DNA from: Caproiciproducens sp. NJN-50
GTDB taxonomy: Bacteria; Bacillota; Clostridia; Oscillospirales; Acutalibacteraceae
Direction: 5' to 3'
Assembly: GCF_004103755.1 (NCBI RefSeq)
Contig: NZ_CP035283.1
Location: 2,418,001 to 2,482,000, forward strand
Length of the DNA stretch: 64,000 nucleotides
A program made the translations under genes and the position numbers. The notes beneath the pieces were generated by a model. The model worked only from the letters and a program-made list of their open reading frames with translations, did no database searches and was not told the DNA's origin. The stretch's first letter is position 1, and each line of letters starts with the position of its first letter. Shown piece by piece: positions 24,692 to 34,067 of this stretch.

Positions 24692-26440
24692 TTACGGTTT
24701 GTCTTTTTCGATTGGCAAAGTGATTTCGGCGGTCGTTCCGGAGTCCGGCACGCTGTGGTAGGAAAGCCCATATCGGGATCCATAGTTAAGCTGGATTCTC
24801 TCCTGGATGTTTTTCACTCCAATATTGTTGAAGCGTTTGTCATTTTTGAATCCGGAATTGATCTGCTGAAGCTTTCCGATATCCATCCCGCAGCCGTTAT
24901 CGATCACTTTGATATGCAGCATATCATCAAGATAGTAAGAGGTGATCTGGATTCTGTAGACCCGCTCGGCATCCCTGAAGCCGTGAATAATGCTGTTCTC
25001 AACCAACGGCTGCAGCAGAAACCGGATCATCTTATGATTCAGCGTACCCTCGTCCAGGGAAGTCGTCAGTTCGAACATATCAAGATACCTGAGTTTTTCG
25101 ATCGTAACATAATTCGTCACGCTGTTGATTTCATCTTTCAGAGTTGTCAGGGAATCATGAGGAGAGAGATTGTATTTCAGCAGATTGATGAGCGCTGTGA
25201 TCATTTCCACGATATTGTCCATATTCTGCATCGCCGCCAGCCATTTGATGGAGTCCAGCGTATTATAAAGAAAATGGGGATTGATCTGAGCCTGCAGGAT
25301 CTGAAACTGCATCTCGGTCTTTTGTTTTTGGTTGTCGAGCTCTCTCTTCAGATAAACATTGATTTTATCGATCATCAGATTAAAGGAATGGCACAGCTGG
25401 CTCATCTCGTCCTTGCCGCGGATTTCAACATGGTAGGAAAGATTTCCGACTTCCACACTTTTGCAGGCGTCGTTCAGGGCCCGGATCGGTTTGGTGAATT
25501 TTTGGGCCAGCAGCATGGAAAACAGCAGAGAGATCCCCGCAGCCAGCAGCAGGACGATTTTAAAATAAACGTTCATTTTCTTTGTTTCGATCGTAACCAG
25601 ATCGGCGGGGATCACACGGATCACTTTCCAGTTGATATTGTTCAGCTGCTTGCAGACAACGATGTTGTCCACTCCGAAAACCTTTTTATCCTGAACGAAA
25701 TCGTTGTTCATCAATATCTCTGGGAACTGCCTGATCACCGGCTCAAACGAAGTGGAAAGCGGATATTCAAAGATGATCTTGCCGCCGGGACTGCAGATGA
25801 ATGCGCTTTCGTTTTCCTCAATCGCAAAATTGACAAATTCTTCTTCTATGTATTCGTAACTGATGTTAATCACGATATAAGCCTTATCCTCCGGTTCCTG
25901 TGAATTAATGATCGGATAGATGTAGGAAAAAACATCGGAAACATTTTTGGGATATTTCTGGACCAGCGTGTGTTTTTCAGTCCAAAAAGGCGTATCGGAG
26001 CCTTCCATTCTGATTTGCTTCGTATAAAAGTCAAGCGTATCCGCCGTATTGATGACGGAATCGGTTGCGCCGATCTGCCCGTCGTCTCCAATCACCTGAA
26101 TGCTGTTTACATATGGTTCCAGACTTGAAATGTTTTGTAAAAACAGATTCATGGCCGCCACATTATTGTCCGAAATATTTTTATTGACCTTCTTGTAAAG
26201 GAAAGGCTCCAGCTGACTGCTGGTGGACAGAATCGTGGCGGTGTGCTGAGAATTTTCTATGATCCCGTCCAATTCGGATTTGATTTTATCCGTGGAAAGC
26301 ACATTATAATTGATCTCATTTTGATAAAGACTCTTCGCATAGGTGTCGTTAATGACAATCCAAAAGAACAAAAGGAATAGGATCAGCAGACCAAATATGG
26401 CAAAAAACATTTTATACTTGATCGAATATATTTTTTTCAT
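24692..26440 (-). CDS. YesM-type sensor histidine kinase
   Basis: 582 residues from ATG 26440, selected because GGAGGAG lies 7 nt upstream (an ATG at 26455 precedes that site). N-terminal membrane helix (about 10-32), a large extracytoplasmic Cache-like domain, a second helix (about 290-312), HAMP ('KFTKPIRALND'), then the His_kinase domain with phosphorylatable His in 'QINPHFLYNTLD' and an HATPase with 'QPLVENSIIHG' and 'DNGCGMD'. This class usually pairs with an AraC-type regulator and controls CUT1 sugar transporters. Both are neighbours here. Confidence 0.93.
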   Translation of the reverse strand: MKKIYSIKYKMFFAIFGLLILFLLFFWIVINDTYAKSLYQNEINYNVLSTDKIKSELDGIIENSQHTATILSTSSQLEPFLYKKVNKNISDNNVAAMNLFLQNISSLEPYVNSIQVIGDDGQIGATDSVINTADTLDFYTKQIRMEGSDTPFWTEKHTLVQKYPKNVSDVFSYIYPIINSQEPEDKAYIVINISYEYIEEEFVNFAIEENESAFICSPGGKIIFEYPLSTSFEPVIRQFPEILMNNDFVQDKKVFGVDNIVVCKQLNNINWKVIRVIPADLVTIETKKMNVYFKIVLLLAAGISLLFSMLLAQKFTKPIRALNDACKSVEVGNLSYHVEIRGKDEMSQLCHSFNLMIDKINVYLKRELDNQKQKTEMQFQILQAQINPHFLYNTLDSIKWLAAMQNMDNIVEMITALINLLKYNLSPHDSLTTLKDEINSVTNYVTIEKLRYLDMFELTTSLDEGTLNHKMIRFLLQPLVENSIIHGFRDAERVYRIQITSYYLDDMLHIKVIDNGCGMDIGKLQQINSGFKNDKRFNNIGVKNIQERIQLNYGSRYGLSYHSVPDSGTTAEITLPIEKDKP

Positions 26441-26521
26441 ATCCTGCTCCTCCATGTTTTAAGAACCCGGTCCGCCCGTGCGGGCACGTTTCCAATTATT
26501 GTAAATTTGCTTCTATATTTT

Positions 26522-26551
26522 ATCATATTTGCATATTTTTCTTAATGTCAA
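26522..26551 (-). promoter_or_regulatory. Candidate promoter of the sensor kinase
   Basis: Minus strand TTGACA (26551-26546), 18-nt spacer, TATGAT (26527-26522), 82 nt before the kinase start. A TATAAT at 26579-26584 on the plus strand may serve the divergent regulator. Confidence 0.6.
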
Positions 26552-26613
26552 TTTAAATAATTCAGAAATTATATAGAATATAATTGGCGTATTGGAAATT
26601 GGGAGGTGTAATA

Positions 26614-28176
26614 GTGTTGCGAAAAGTATTAATCGTCGACGATGAATTTTTAGTCCGATTAGGTTTGAAAACAACTATTAACTGGCCCCAGTACGGTTAT
26701 AATATCGTAGGCGAAGCTTCAAACGGACTGGAAGCCTTGAAATTGTTTGACAGATTAAAGCCGGACGTATTGATGACCGACATTAAAATGCCGGATATGG
26801 ACGGGTTGGAGCTCATCTCCGAAATCAAGAAAAAGGGCAAGGAAATCCAGATCATCATCATCAGTAATTACAGGGATTTCGATTACGCCCGTCAGGCAAT
26901 AAAATTCGGCGTCTCCCAGTATCTGATTAAATCGGAAATAAGCCAAAAAAGTTTGCTGGATACCCTAAGTACGCTTTCTTTTGTAAATAAGCCTCAGCCG
27001 CTGGCAGAGCTGGACGGCGGGCAAAAAGAATATATCCGCAGCCAGGTCTACAATGATGTCGCACGCAGCGGCCTCACTTCCGGCGCGTTTGCCGTTCCGC
27101 CGGAGGGCCTGTTCCCCGAACCCGCCTATGTCGTCTTGATCTGTTCCTGCGATTCCTCCCAGCTTGCGGCCAATACCGCGAATATTTTAAGCAATATGCT
27201 GAGTTCCTTAATCGATCTGCATTTCCACAATGCATTTTCCTATGTCACGCAGATGCAAAATAAAATCATCTCGACGGTGGTCGCGCCGGTTTCCTTTGCA
27301 AAAACGGATATCAAAGAGCTTTTGCTGAACCAGAGCAGAATGCTTGCCCGCAACATCAAACAGTACAGCAACGTCGACCTGAACATAGGTTTAAGCCTTC
27401 CCGGAAATTTTCTTCGTTTTCCCGAAATGTTCGTGGAAGCGGAAACGGCAAAACAGGACTGTTTTTTTATTTCTGACACAGTCTCCATGTATCGCGGCAG
27501 AACGGACGCATCCTTTGACATGCGGCAAAAAATAAATATTGAAACGATCAGGGAGTTTGTGGACAAAGGCGACGCCGCGGGGCTGGATCAATATATTGCG
27601 GACATCTTCACCCAGTTGAGGAAAGCAAAAAACTTTAAATATTTTAAAAACTGTTATATTGATTTCCTGGCCTTCGCCAAGTCGATCTATAAGAGAACCG
27701 GCGGGGAGAAAGATTCCGCTTTCGCCAAGAATTTTGACTATGAAAGCCTGAACCGAATCTCCTCCATCAGCATCGCGGAAAAATATGTTCACAATTTGTA
27801 TTCGCAGATCTTGAATCTTCTGCAAAACAAAAGCTGTGGGTACAGTTACTTTATCAAAGTCTGTTTATCTTTCATCGAAAGCCACTATTCCTCCAGCATC
27901 ACATTAACGGACGCCGCAAAAGCAGTTAACATCAGCAGCAGTTATCTGTCGCTTGTGTTCAAACAGGAGACCGGGATCAATTTCAGCGATTATCTGATGC
28001 GGTTCCGGATCGGCAAAGCAAAGGAACTCCTGAAAACTACAAATCTGAGGATCTACGAAATAGCGGAAAAAGTCGGATTTTCAAGTCCATATTATTTCAG
28101 CAAGGTATTTAAGGATGTGACAAAACTAACTTGTAAGGAATATAAGGACAAATTCATTCAGATTTCCCCTTCATAA
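26614..28176 (+). CDS. YesN-type response regulator with AraC DNA-binding domain
   Basis: 520 residues from GTG 26614, with GGGAGGTG 5 nt upstream. Receiver domain (1-125) has the acidic pair 'VDDE', phospho-acceptor Asp in 'LMTDIKMPDMDG' and the Lys in 'LIKSE'. A long middle domain (about 140-410) is followed by two AraC-type helix-turn-helices (about 420-515; 'AEKVGFSSPYYFSKVFK'). It is divergent from its kinase and faces away from the polyol operon, from which it is separated by a bidirectional terminator. Predicted to activate that operon. Confidence 0.93.
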   Translation: MLRKVLIVDDEFLVRLGLKTTINWPQYGYNIVGEASNGLEALKLFDRLKPDVLMTDIKMPDMDGLELISEIKKKGKEIQIIIISNYRDFDYARQAIKFGVSQYLIKSEISQKSLLDTLSTLSFVNKPQPLAELDGGQKEYIRSQVYNDVARSGLTSGAFAVPPEGLFPEPAYVVLICSCDSSQLAANTANILSNMLSSLIDLHFHNAFSYVTQMQNKIISTVVAPVSFAKTDIKELLLNQSRMLARNIKQYSNVDLNIGLSLPGNFLRFPEMFVEAETAKQDCFFISDTVSMYRGRTDASFDMRQKINIETIREFVDKGDAAGLDQYIADIFTQLRKAKNFKYFKNCYIDFLAFAKSIYKRTGGEKDSAFAKNFDYESLNRISSISIAEKYVHNLYSQILNLLQNKSCGYSYFIKVCLSFIESHYSSSITLTDAAKAVNISSSYLSLVFKQETGINFSDYLMRFRIGKAKELLKTTNLRIYEIAEKVGFSSPYYFSKVFKDVTKLTCKEYKDKFIQISPS

Positions 28177-28233
28177 GAAACGGCATGGAAAATGAGCCGT
28201 GAAATGAGGCCGATCCGCTGACCGGCTTTAAAA

Positions 28234-28265
28234 AGAACTGGCACCGGACGCCCGGTGCCAGTTCT
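28234..28265. terminator. Bidirectional terminator between response regulator and polyol operon
   Basis: Perfect 14-bp stem (AGAACTGGCACCGG and its complement) with ACGC loop; T-rich tracts on both strands. Confidence 0.9.
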
Positions 28266-28266
28266 T

Positions 28267-28722
28267 CTATTTTTGCTTTTTGTACAGATCGTCATAGTAG
28301 CTGATGCGGTCAACCTTCGGCTGAGAGCGGCCCCCGGAGAAATCAGAAGCCAGCCAGATGTCGGCAAGCTGCTTGGCAAGCTCCAGGCCGATGACGCGCG
28401 CGCCCATGCATAGGATCTGCGCGTTGTTGCTCTTCCTTGCCCGCTCCGCCGAATAGCAGTCGTGGCACACCGCCGCGCGGATTCCCGGCACCTTGTTGGC
28501 GGAGATCGACATCCCGATCCCCGTGCCGCACATCAGGATGCCCCGGTCCGCTTCGCCGTCCGCGACGGCCTGGGCGACTTTTACGGCAATGTCCGGGTAC
28601 AGGACCGGCCGGCCGTCATAAGTCCCTTTATCCACGATTTCATAGCCTTCCGAAATCAGGTACTCCTTGATCTTTTCCTTGAAGTCATACGCGGCTTCGT
28701 CGCTTCCAACGATCAGCTTCAT
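28267..28722 (-). CDS. RpiB/LacAB-family sugar-phosphate isomerase (candidate erythrulose-4-phosphate isomerase)
   Basis: 151 residues. RpiB fold motifs: 'GSDEAAYDFK', 'GTGIGMSISANK' and 'VCHDCYSAERARKSNNAQ', with the catalytic Cys in 'AVCHDC'. Family members interconvert ribulose-5-P/ribose-5-P, galactose/tagatose-6-P, or, in polyol pathways, D-erythrulose-4-P to D-erythrose-4-P (DerI). Its position after a DhaK/DhaL kinase and a polyol dehydrogenase favours the last. Starts inside the stop of dhaL (4-nt overlap). Last gene of the operon. Confidence 0.85.
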   Translation of the reverse strand: MKLIVGSDEAAYDFKEKIKEYLISEGYEIVDKGTYDGRPVLYPDIAVKVAQAVADGEADRGILMCGTGIGMSISANKVPGIRAAVCHDCYSAERARKSNNAQILCMGARVIGLELAKQLADIWLASDFSGGRSQPKVDRISYYDDLYKKQK

Positions 28723-29357
28723 AGCAGCGCCTCGATTCCGTCCGCCATCGCTTTCAAAAGAATACAGCAGGATACCGAGCCCGCGTCCAGAACGCCCCGG
28801 GAGCGTTCGCCCAGCCGGCTGGAACGGCCGAACTTGGCGACCAGATTTTTGGTGGAATTCATCCCGTCCTCCGCGGCTGTTTTCATTTTTTCAAGGGCCG
28901 CTTGGAACTCTCCGCCCTCCTGCACGGATTCTTTCAGGGAATCGCCCGCGGGGCCGAGGGTATCCATCAGCGTCTTGTCCCCGACCTGCGCCTGCACGAT
29001 TTCCCGCAGCCCGGAAAGACCCTCTTCGACCATTCCGGAAAAATCACGGAGGGAAATCTCCGTCAGGTCCCGGCCCCTTTCCGCCATGCCCGCAAAAATC
29101 GTGCCGTAAATCGGCCCCATGGACCCGCCGATCTCCGTCATCAGAACCGTACTCAGTTCGTCCAGGCCCTCCGCAAAAGAAATGTCACGGTCCGCGATCC
29201 GCTCGCCGAACAGGGTGAAGCCTTTATTCATATTCATGCCGTGATCGCCGTCCCCGATCAGACCGTCGATATCGCCGAGATACTTTTTATTTTCCTGAAT
29301 TGCCTTGACCATCCCGAGAAGAATGCTTTTCCCCTCCGCATTTTGAAAGGTTGACAT
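28719..29357 (-). CDS. DhaL-like kinase ATP-binding subunit
   Basis: 212 residues, RBS GGGAGG. Contains the DhaL nucleotide/Mg site 'GDGDHGMNMNKGF' and 'GGSMGPIYGTIF'. With the adjacent DhaK-like subunit it forms a ketose kinase: dihydroxyacetone kinase in the archetype, erythrulose kinase in polyol loci. No PTS DhaM gene is present, so ATP is the likely phosphate donor. Confidence 0.9.
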   Translation of the reverse strand: MSTFQNAEGKSILLGMVKAIQENKKYLGDIDGLIGDGDHGMNMNKGFTLFGERIADRDISFAEGLDELSTVLMTEIGGSMGPIYGTIFAGMAERGRDLTEISLRDFSGMVEEGLSGLREIVQAQVGDKTLMDTLGPAGDSLKESVQEGGEFQAALEKMKTAAEDGMNSTKNLVAKFGRSSRLGERSRGVLDAGSVSCCILLKAMADGIEALL

Positions 29358-29385
29358 GTTTTTCCTCCCTTAACGCCAGTCGATG

Positions 29386-29424
29386 GATTCCCTGCCCGCC
29401 GCCCGCCCGCGGCCGGAGGGAATC
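29386..29424 (-). other. Hairpin between dhaK-like and dhaL-like genes
   Basis: 8-bp stem GATTCCCT / AGGGAATC around a GC-rich loop in the 89-nt spacer. No T-run follows on the minus strand, so mRNA processing or stability is more likely than termination. Confidence 0.5.
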
Positions 29425-29446
29425 GTGCGCGCCAAAAGTTTTTGGG

Positions 29447-30442
29447 TTAAAACTGCTTCAGTCCCACGGTATTGACTGGCAGATCCATCAGCGTTTTTAA
29501 TTCGTCGTCCAGCTTCATCACCGACAGCGTCGCGCCCATCATCTCCATGGAGGTAAAGTAGTTGCCGACATACGCGCGGTGGACCTTCAGCCCCTCGGCG
29601 TTCAGGATTTTTTCAATCTCGCCGTACAGGACGTAAAGCTCCATGACCGGGGTGGCGCCGAGGCCGGAGACCAGAACCGCCACTTCGTCGCCGGCTGTGA
29701 ACGGATAATCCGGCAGAACGACTCCCGTCATGCGTTTCGCCATCTGCGAGGCCGTTTCCAGTTTGCAGACTTCGATTCCGGGCTCGCCGTGGTGGCCGAT
29801 GCCGACTTCCATGGTCCCGTCTTCAATCGTGAAATTGGGGTGCCCGACGGCGGGAAGCGTGCAGGGGGTCAGCCCGATCCCAACGCTTCTGGTGTTGTCG
29901 ATCGCCTTCTGCGCGGCCGCGATGACTTCCTCCAGCGACGCCCCGGTCGCCGCTTTCGCTCCCCCGGCCTTCCACATGAAAATCTCGCCCGCAACGCCGC
30001 GCCGTTTTTCCCTCTGATCCTTTGGAGCCGAGGCCACGTCGTCGTTCGCCACGACCGTTTTGACCTCAAGGCCCTCCTTCTTCGCCATTCTGACGGCCAT
30101 TTTGACGTTCATGTTGTCTCCCGAATAATTGCCGTACAGGCAGGCGACGCCTTTCTTTCCATCCGCCGCGCGGAAGGCGTCCAGAAACGCGACCGCCGTC
30201 GGCGAAGAGCAGATTTCCCCGACCGCCACCGCGTCGACCATGTTTTTTCCGCAGTAGCCGATGAACGCGGGATCGTGCCCGGAGCCTCCGCCCGTCACGA
30301 CGCCGACCCGGCCGCCCGTAAATCCCGCATACCGGATCGCCCTCCGATTCTCCGTCCCCGCGATCAGATCCGCATGCGCTTTCAGAAACCCTTCCAGTTC
30401 TTCGTTTACAATGTCGTCGGGGTTGTTTAAAATTCGCTGCAT
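29447..30442 (-). CDS. DhaK-like ketose-binding kinase subunit
   Basis: 331 residues. 'VVTGGGSGHDPAFIGY' and the substrate-anchoring His in 'VGIGHHGEPG' identify DhaK. In the family that His forms a covalent hemiaminal with the keto substrate before phosphoryl transfer from DhaL-bound nucleotide. Substrate inferred as erythrulose from the operon; dihydroxyacetone cannot be excluded. Confidence 0.92.
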   Translation of the reverse strand: MQRILNNPDDIVNEELEGFLKAHADLIAGTENRRAIRYAGFTGGRVGVVTGGGSGHDPAFIGYCGKNMVDAVAVGEICSSPTAVAFLDAFRAADGKKGVACLYGNYSGDNMNVKMAVRMAKKEGLEVKTVVANDDVASAPKDQREKRRGVAGEIFMWKAGGAKAATGASLEEVIAAAQKAIDNTRSVGIGLTPCTLPAVGHPNFTIEDGTMEVGIGHHGEPGIEVCKLETASQMAKRMTGVVLPDYPFTAGDEVAVLVSGLGATPVMELYVLYGEIEKILNAEGLKVHRAYVGNYFTSMEMMGATLSVMKLDDELKTLMDLPVNTVGLKQF

Positions 30443-30468
30443 ATCATCACGTTCCCTTGATTCAAATT

Positions 30469-30585
30469 TTGGGGCCGCCGATTCGCCGGGAGTCCCCGGT
30501 GATTAAAGGACAATGCTGGCGCTTTAAAAAGTTGAGAAGAAGGAGGAGAATGAGTTTAATTACTCCCGAAACCGGCGGTCCCCAA
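30469..30585 (-). other. Long imperfect inverted repeat between dehydrogenase and dhaK-like genes
   Basis: Arms at 30469-30493 and 30562-30585 pair in three blocks (TTGGGG/CCCCAA, CCGCCG/CGGCGG, CGGGAGT/ACTCCCG) around a roughly 70-nt loop. It occupies most of the 183-nt spacer. On the minus strand the second arm is followed by AATTTGAATC rather than a T-run, so it is more likely an RNA structure for processing or partial attenuation. Confidence 0.6.
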
Positions 30586-30625
30586 GGTGTAATACAAAAT
30601 TTTACGGTTTAAATCAGGAATGAAT

Positions 30626-31702
30626 TCAGAACTTAAACGCTATTTTAAAATCACCGTATTTGCCGGTCGCATAATCGAACGCTTTTTCCCACTCGTCAAG
30701 GCTGAAGAGTGTCCTGATCACGCCGTCCGTCTTGAGATTTCCGTTGCAGATATTGTCAATCACAAACGGGTAGCAATAAGGGCTCAGATGGACGCCAAGA
30801 ACATCCAGTTCCTTTTCGTCGCTGATCACGGACCAGTCGACCGTGGTCGGCTGTGCGAAAACACTGAATTCAACAAAGCGGCCGAGTTTTCTGACCATGG
30901 CGAGCCCCTGGAGAACGCTGGACGGATGTCCCGTCGCCTCCACATAGATATCACATCCATATCCGCCGGTCAGCTTCATAATCTCCGCGACAACGTCCTG
31001 ATTCTTCGGGTTGAACACCATGTCCGCACCGAACTCCTTCGCCTTTTCCAGCCTGGAATCTTCCATGTCCAGAACAATCAGGTGTTTGGGATTTTTCATT
31101 CTCGCATAGGTAATCATACCCAGGCCGAGCGTGCCCGCTCCGGAAATGACAACAATATCCTCACACCCGATCTGCGCGCGGTCGATGCAGTGTTTGGAAC
31201 AGCTGTAGGGCTCAATGAGAAGCGCCTTTTCCAACGGCAGTTCTTCGGGGACCCGATGGACGATGGCCGTTTGGGGGAAGCGGACGTATTCCGCCATGCC
31301 GCCGTTTGTCTCCTTCTGGAACCCCAGCAGATAATGCGGCTGGCACATCCAGTAGTGTCCGTCTTTGCAATACCGGCATTTCCCGCAGGGAACGATCTGG
31401 TCGGCCGTGACCCTGTCGCCGATCCTGTAGTCCGTGATATTTTTGCCTGTTTCAACGATATGCCCAAGGAGTTCATGTCCGGGAATGAACGGGGGCCTTA
31501 CCCAGGAAGGTTTTGTTTCATCGCCCCAGAACCTGGCGGCGCCCTGGCGGCATTTCAAATCACCCGCGCAGATGCCGCAGCCTTCCGTCTGGATAATAAT
31601 GTCGTCCGGCCCGCATTCCGGGGTCGGATAAGAGGTTTCCAGACGATAATCTTCTTTTCCATACGCGACCAGAGCTTTCATTGTTTTTGGATAATTTGAC
31701 AT
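30626..31702 (-). CDS. Zinc-dependent polyol dehydrogenase, erythritol/L-threitol dehydrogenase-like
   Basis: 358 residues of the medium-chain dehydrogenase family. Catalytic zinc ligands 'GICAGD' and 'PGHELLGH', structural zinc 'CGKCRYCKDGHYWMC' (four Cys), and the NAD fold 'GAGTLGLG'. Features such as 'FWGDE', 'EPYSCSKHCIDRA' and 'HLSPYCYPF' resemble, from memory, the EltD group that oxidises erythritol to D-erythrulose and L-threitol to L-erythrulose. The DhaKL-like kinase and RpiB-like isomerase downstream fit that pathway. Exact polyol is an inference. Confidence 0.8.
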   Translation of the reverse strand: MSNYPKTMKALVAYGKEDYRLETSYPTPECGPDDIIIQTEGCGICAGDLKCRQGAARFWGDETKPSWVRPPFIPGHELLGHIVETGKNITDYRIGDRVTADQIVPCGKCRYCKDGHYWMCQPHYLLGFQKETNGGMAEYVRFPQTAIVHRVPEELPLEKALLIEPYSCSKHCIDRAQIGCEDIVVISGAGTLGLGMITYARMKNPKHLIVLDMEDSRLEKAKEFGADMVFNPKNQDVVAEIMKLTGGYGCDIYVEATGHPSSVLQGLAMVRKLGRFVEFSVFAQPTTVDWSVISDEKELDVLGVHLSPYCYPFVIDNICNGNLKTDGVIRTLFSLDEWEKAFDYATGKYGDFKIAFKF

Positions 31703-31754
31703 AAGATTATCTCCTTATTGATTCAAATTGCAGGATATCACTTTTCAATCCTGC

Positions 31755-32897
31755 TTAGCTTTCGCTAGAGGTTTGGCCGGGACGAATTCTCTCCCCCGTT
31801 TTCGGGTCAAACAGGTGCGTTCGTTCCGCGTGGAAAATCAAACGAATGATCTGTCCCTTTTGGTAATAGACATCTTTTTCCGTCGTGATATTGAGCAGGG
31901 ATTTGCCGATTCTGACGCTGATGTGGCGCTCATCTCCCAGATCTTCATACACGGCTACCGGGACAGCCGTGCTGACCGAATCACCGCCGGAAATCAACAC
32001 ATCCACCGGGCGGACGCCAAGAATGACATCCATCCCGTCAGAGACAACCTCTCTGTACCGCTGCGGAACCTCGATACGGACATCGCTGTTTTCAAAAGTG
32101 AACAAAAAGTGGCCATCCGCCCTGACGATCGTGGAAGGCAAAAGGTTCATGGGGGGCTCTCCGATAAAGCCCGCTACGAAAACATTGCCGGGGTCATCGT
32201 AAACCTCCAGCGGAGTTCCCATCTGCTGCAGTTCTCCGTCCTTCATGATGACGATCCGGTCAGCCAGAGACATCGCTTCCAGCTGGTCATGCGTCACAAT
32301 GATTGTCGTGCATTTGATTTCGTGGTGCAGGCGCTTGATCTCCTGCCGGAGTGTCTGGCGCATTTTGCCGTCCAGGTGGCTCAGGGGCTCATCCAACAGC
32401 AGCAGCCCCGGTTTTCTGACGATGGCCCGCGCAATATTCACCCTCTGTTTCTGCCCGCCTGAAAGAGCCGTCGGCTTCATCTGAATCAGATCGTCGACTT
32501 TCAGCAGAGGAGCCACATAGTCAATTGATTTCCTGATTTCTTCCTCGCCGATCTTTTTCGCCCTCATGTTAAACGCAAGGTTATCGTATACGCTGAGCGG
32601 CGGATACAGAGCATAATCCTCGAATGCAAGTCCGATGTTCCGGTCCTTCGGCAAAAGATCGTTGATTCTGATCTCATCGATGTAAACATCCCCCGAGGTG
32701 ATCTGCTCCAAACCGGCAAGCATGCGGAGTGTGGTCGATTTCCCGCAGCCGGACGGGCCGAGAATCCCGACGAATTCCCCGTCGTTGCAGGAAAAGGAAA
32801 GATCCTTTACAGCAAAATCATTCAGAACCTTCTTACGAAACAGTCCTTTTCTCCCGTCATATCTTTTATAGATATTTTTTAATGTTAACTGTGCCAA
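31755..32897 (-). CDS. CUT1-type ABC transporter ATPase (second of two)
   Basis: 380 residues, MalK/UgpC-like with ATPase core and C-terminal TOBE-type regulatory domain. Walker A 'GPSGCGKST', signature 'LSGGQKQR', Walker B 'LLLLDEPLSHLD' and switch His 'VTHDQLEAM'. The Q-loop reads 'AFEDYALYP', so the usual Gln is Glu. Paired with a second, different ATPase just upstream: likely a heterodimer, as in the glycerol importer GlpSTPQV, rather than the usual MalK homodimer. Confidence 0.9.
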   Translation of the reverse strand: MAQLTLKNIYKRYDGRKGLFRKKVLNDFAVKDLSFSCNDGEFVGILGPSGCGKSTTLRMLAGLEQITSGDVYIDEIRINDLLPKDRNIGLAFEDYALYPPLSVYDNLAFNMRAKKIGEEEIRKSIDYVAPLLKVDDLIQMKPTALSGGQKQRVNIARAIVRKPGLLLLDEPLSHLDGKMRQTLRQEIKRLHHEIKCTTIIVTHDQLEAMSLADRIVIMKDGELQQMGTPLEVYDDPGNVFVAGFIGEPPMNLLPSTIVRADGHFLFTFENSDVRIEVPQRYREVVSDGMDVILGVRPVDVLISGGDSVSTAVPVAVYEDLGDERHISVRIGKSLLNITTEKDVYYQKGQIIRLIFHAERTHLFDPKTGERIRPGQTSSES

Positions 32898-32919
32898 AAT
32901 TTCACACCGTACCTTCCGC

Positions 32920-34053
32920 TTATGATTTTGCCAAAAATCGGTTCATAGCGCTTCTGGTAATGAACTTCTGCGTTTCGCTGTCAAAGAAAATGAGATTCTT
33001 TTCATCGAACTTGATGTAAACTTCCTGGTCAAGTTCTGCTTTTGTATGATTTGGAGCAACCAGGTGAAATCTTGTGCCGAAAATGTCCACCGTCATGACC
33101 ACTTTATTTCCGATCGGCTCGTTTGCATAAACGCTTCCCCGTACCCAGTCCCTGCCCTCCTGCTGAAAACTGAAGCGGATATCGTTTCCCCGGACGCCGA
33201 TATCTATCTTTTGAGCCGATTTTTTAAGCTGCGGGACAACGTCGCCGCATGGAACAACGGTTACATTTCCTTCAAATGCCCTCAGTTCCAGGGCGTCGCC
33301 GTTTGTATTCAGTTCCGCCGGGAAAATATTGATTTCCGGTTCCCCGAAAAGCTTTGCCACGAACTCATTGCTCGGAAGATAGAACATTTCATTCGAAGTG
33401 CCGATCTGTTCAAACCGGCCGTTGTTGAGAACGGCGACCCTGTCCGCCAGGGACATGGCTTCCATGTAATCGTGCGTAACGTAAAGCGTCGTCGTGTTAA
33501 AGGCACTCTGCATCTCTTTCAGCTCACTGCGCATGAAATGCCGCAGCTTCGCATCCAGGTGAGCAAGCGGTTCGTCCATCAGAAAAACATTCGGTTTTCT
33601 GACCAGACACCTGCCGATGGCGACACGCTGGCGCTGCCCGTTGGAAAGCTCGCTCGGCCTGCGTTCCAGAAGATGCTCGATGCTCATCATTTTGGCGACC
33701 CGATTCACGGCTTGCCGTATATGTTCTTCGCTTTCTCTGTAAAGCTTGCTGCGCATAGGGGAAGCAATATTGTCATAAACCGTTTTCTGCGGATACAACG
33801 CATAATTTTCAAATACCATTGAAACATTCCGGTTCAGCGGTTCCACGTGATTGACAATATTGTCGTTAATTTTCACCAGGCCCTTCTGAGGAAATTCGAT
33901 GCCTGCGATCGTTTTCAGAAGAGTGGTCTTCCCGGCTCCGGCCGGGCCGAATAACACAAAAAACTCATTGTCTTTTACACAAAGGCTGATATCGTCGAGG
34001 GCTGTTTTTTCCCCATAGTTCTTTGTGATATTTTGCAGTTCAATCTGGGCCAT
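32920..34053 (-). CDS. CUT1-type ABC transporter ATPase (first of two)
   Basis: 377 residues. Walker A 'GPAGAGKTT', signature 'LSNGQRQR' (Asn for the first Gly), Walker B 'VFLMDEPLAHLD', switch His 'VTHDYMEAM', and a C-terminal TOBE-like domain. Q-loop reads 'VFENYALYP', again Glu for Gln. Sequence clearly diverged from the second ATPase although both have full catalytic sets otherwise. Confidence 0.9.
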   Translation of the reverse strand: MAQIELQNITKNYGEKTALDDISLCVKDNEFFVLFGPAGAGKTTLLKTIAGIEFPQKGLVKINDNIVNHVEPLNRNVSMVFENYALYPQKTVYDNIASPMRSKLYRESEEHIRQAVNRVAKMMSIEHLLERRPSELSNGQRQRVAIGRCLVRKPNVFLMDEPLAHLDAKLRHFMRSELKEMQSAFNTTTLYVTHDYMEAMSLADRVAVLNNGRFEQIGTSNEMFYLPSNEFVAKLFGEPEINIFPAELNTNGDALELRAFEGNVTVVPCGDVVPQLKKSAQKIDIGVRGNDIRFSFQQEGRDWVRGSVYANEPIGNKVVMTVDIFGTRFHLVAPNHTKAELDQEVYIKFDEKNLIFFDSETQKFITRSAMNRFLAKS

Positions 34054-34067
34054 CTCTTAACCCCCCA

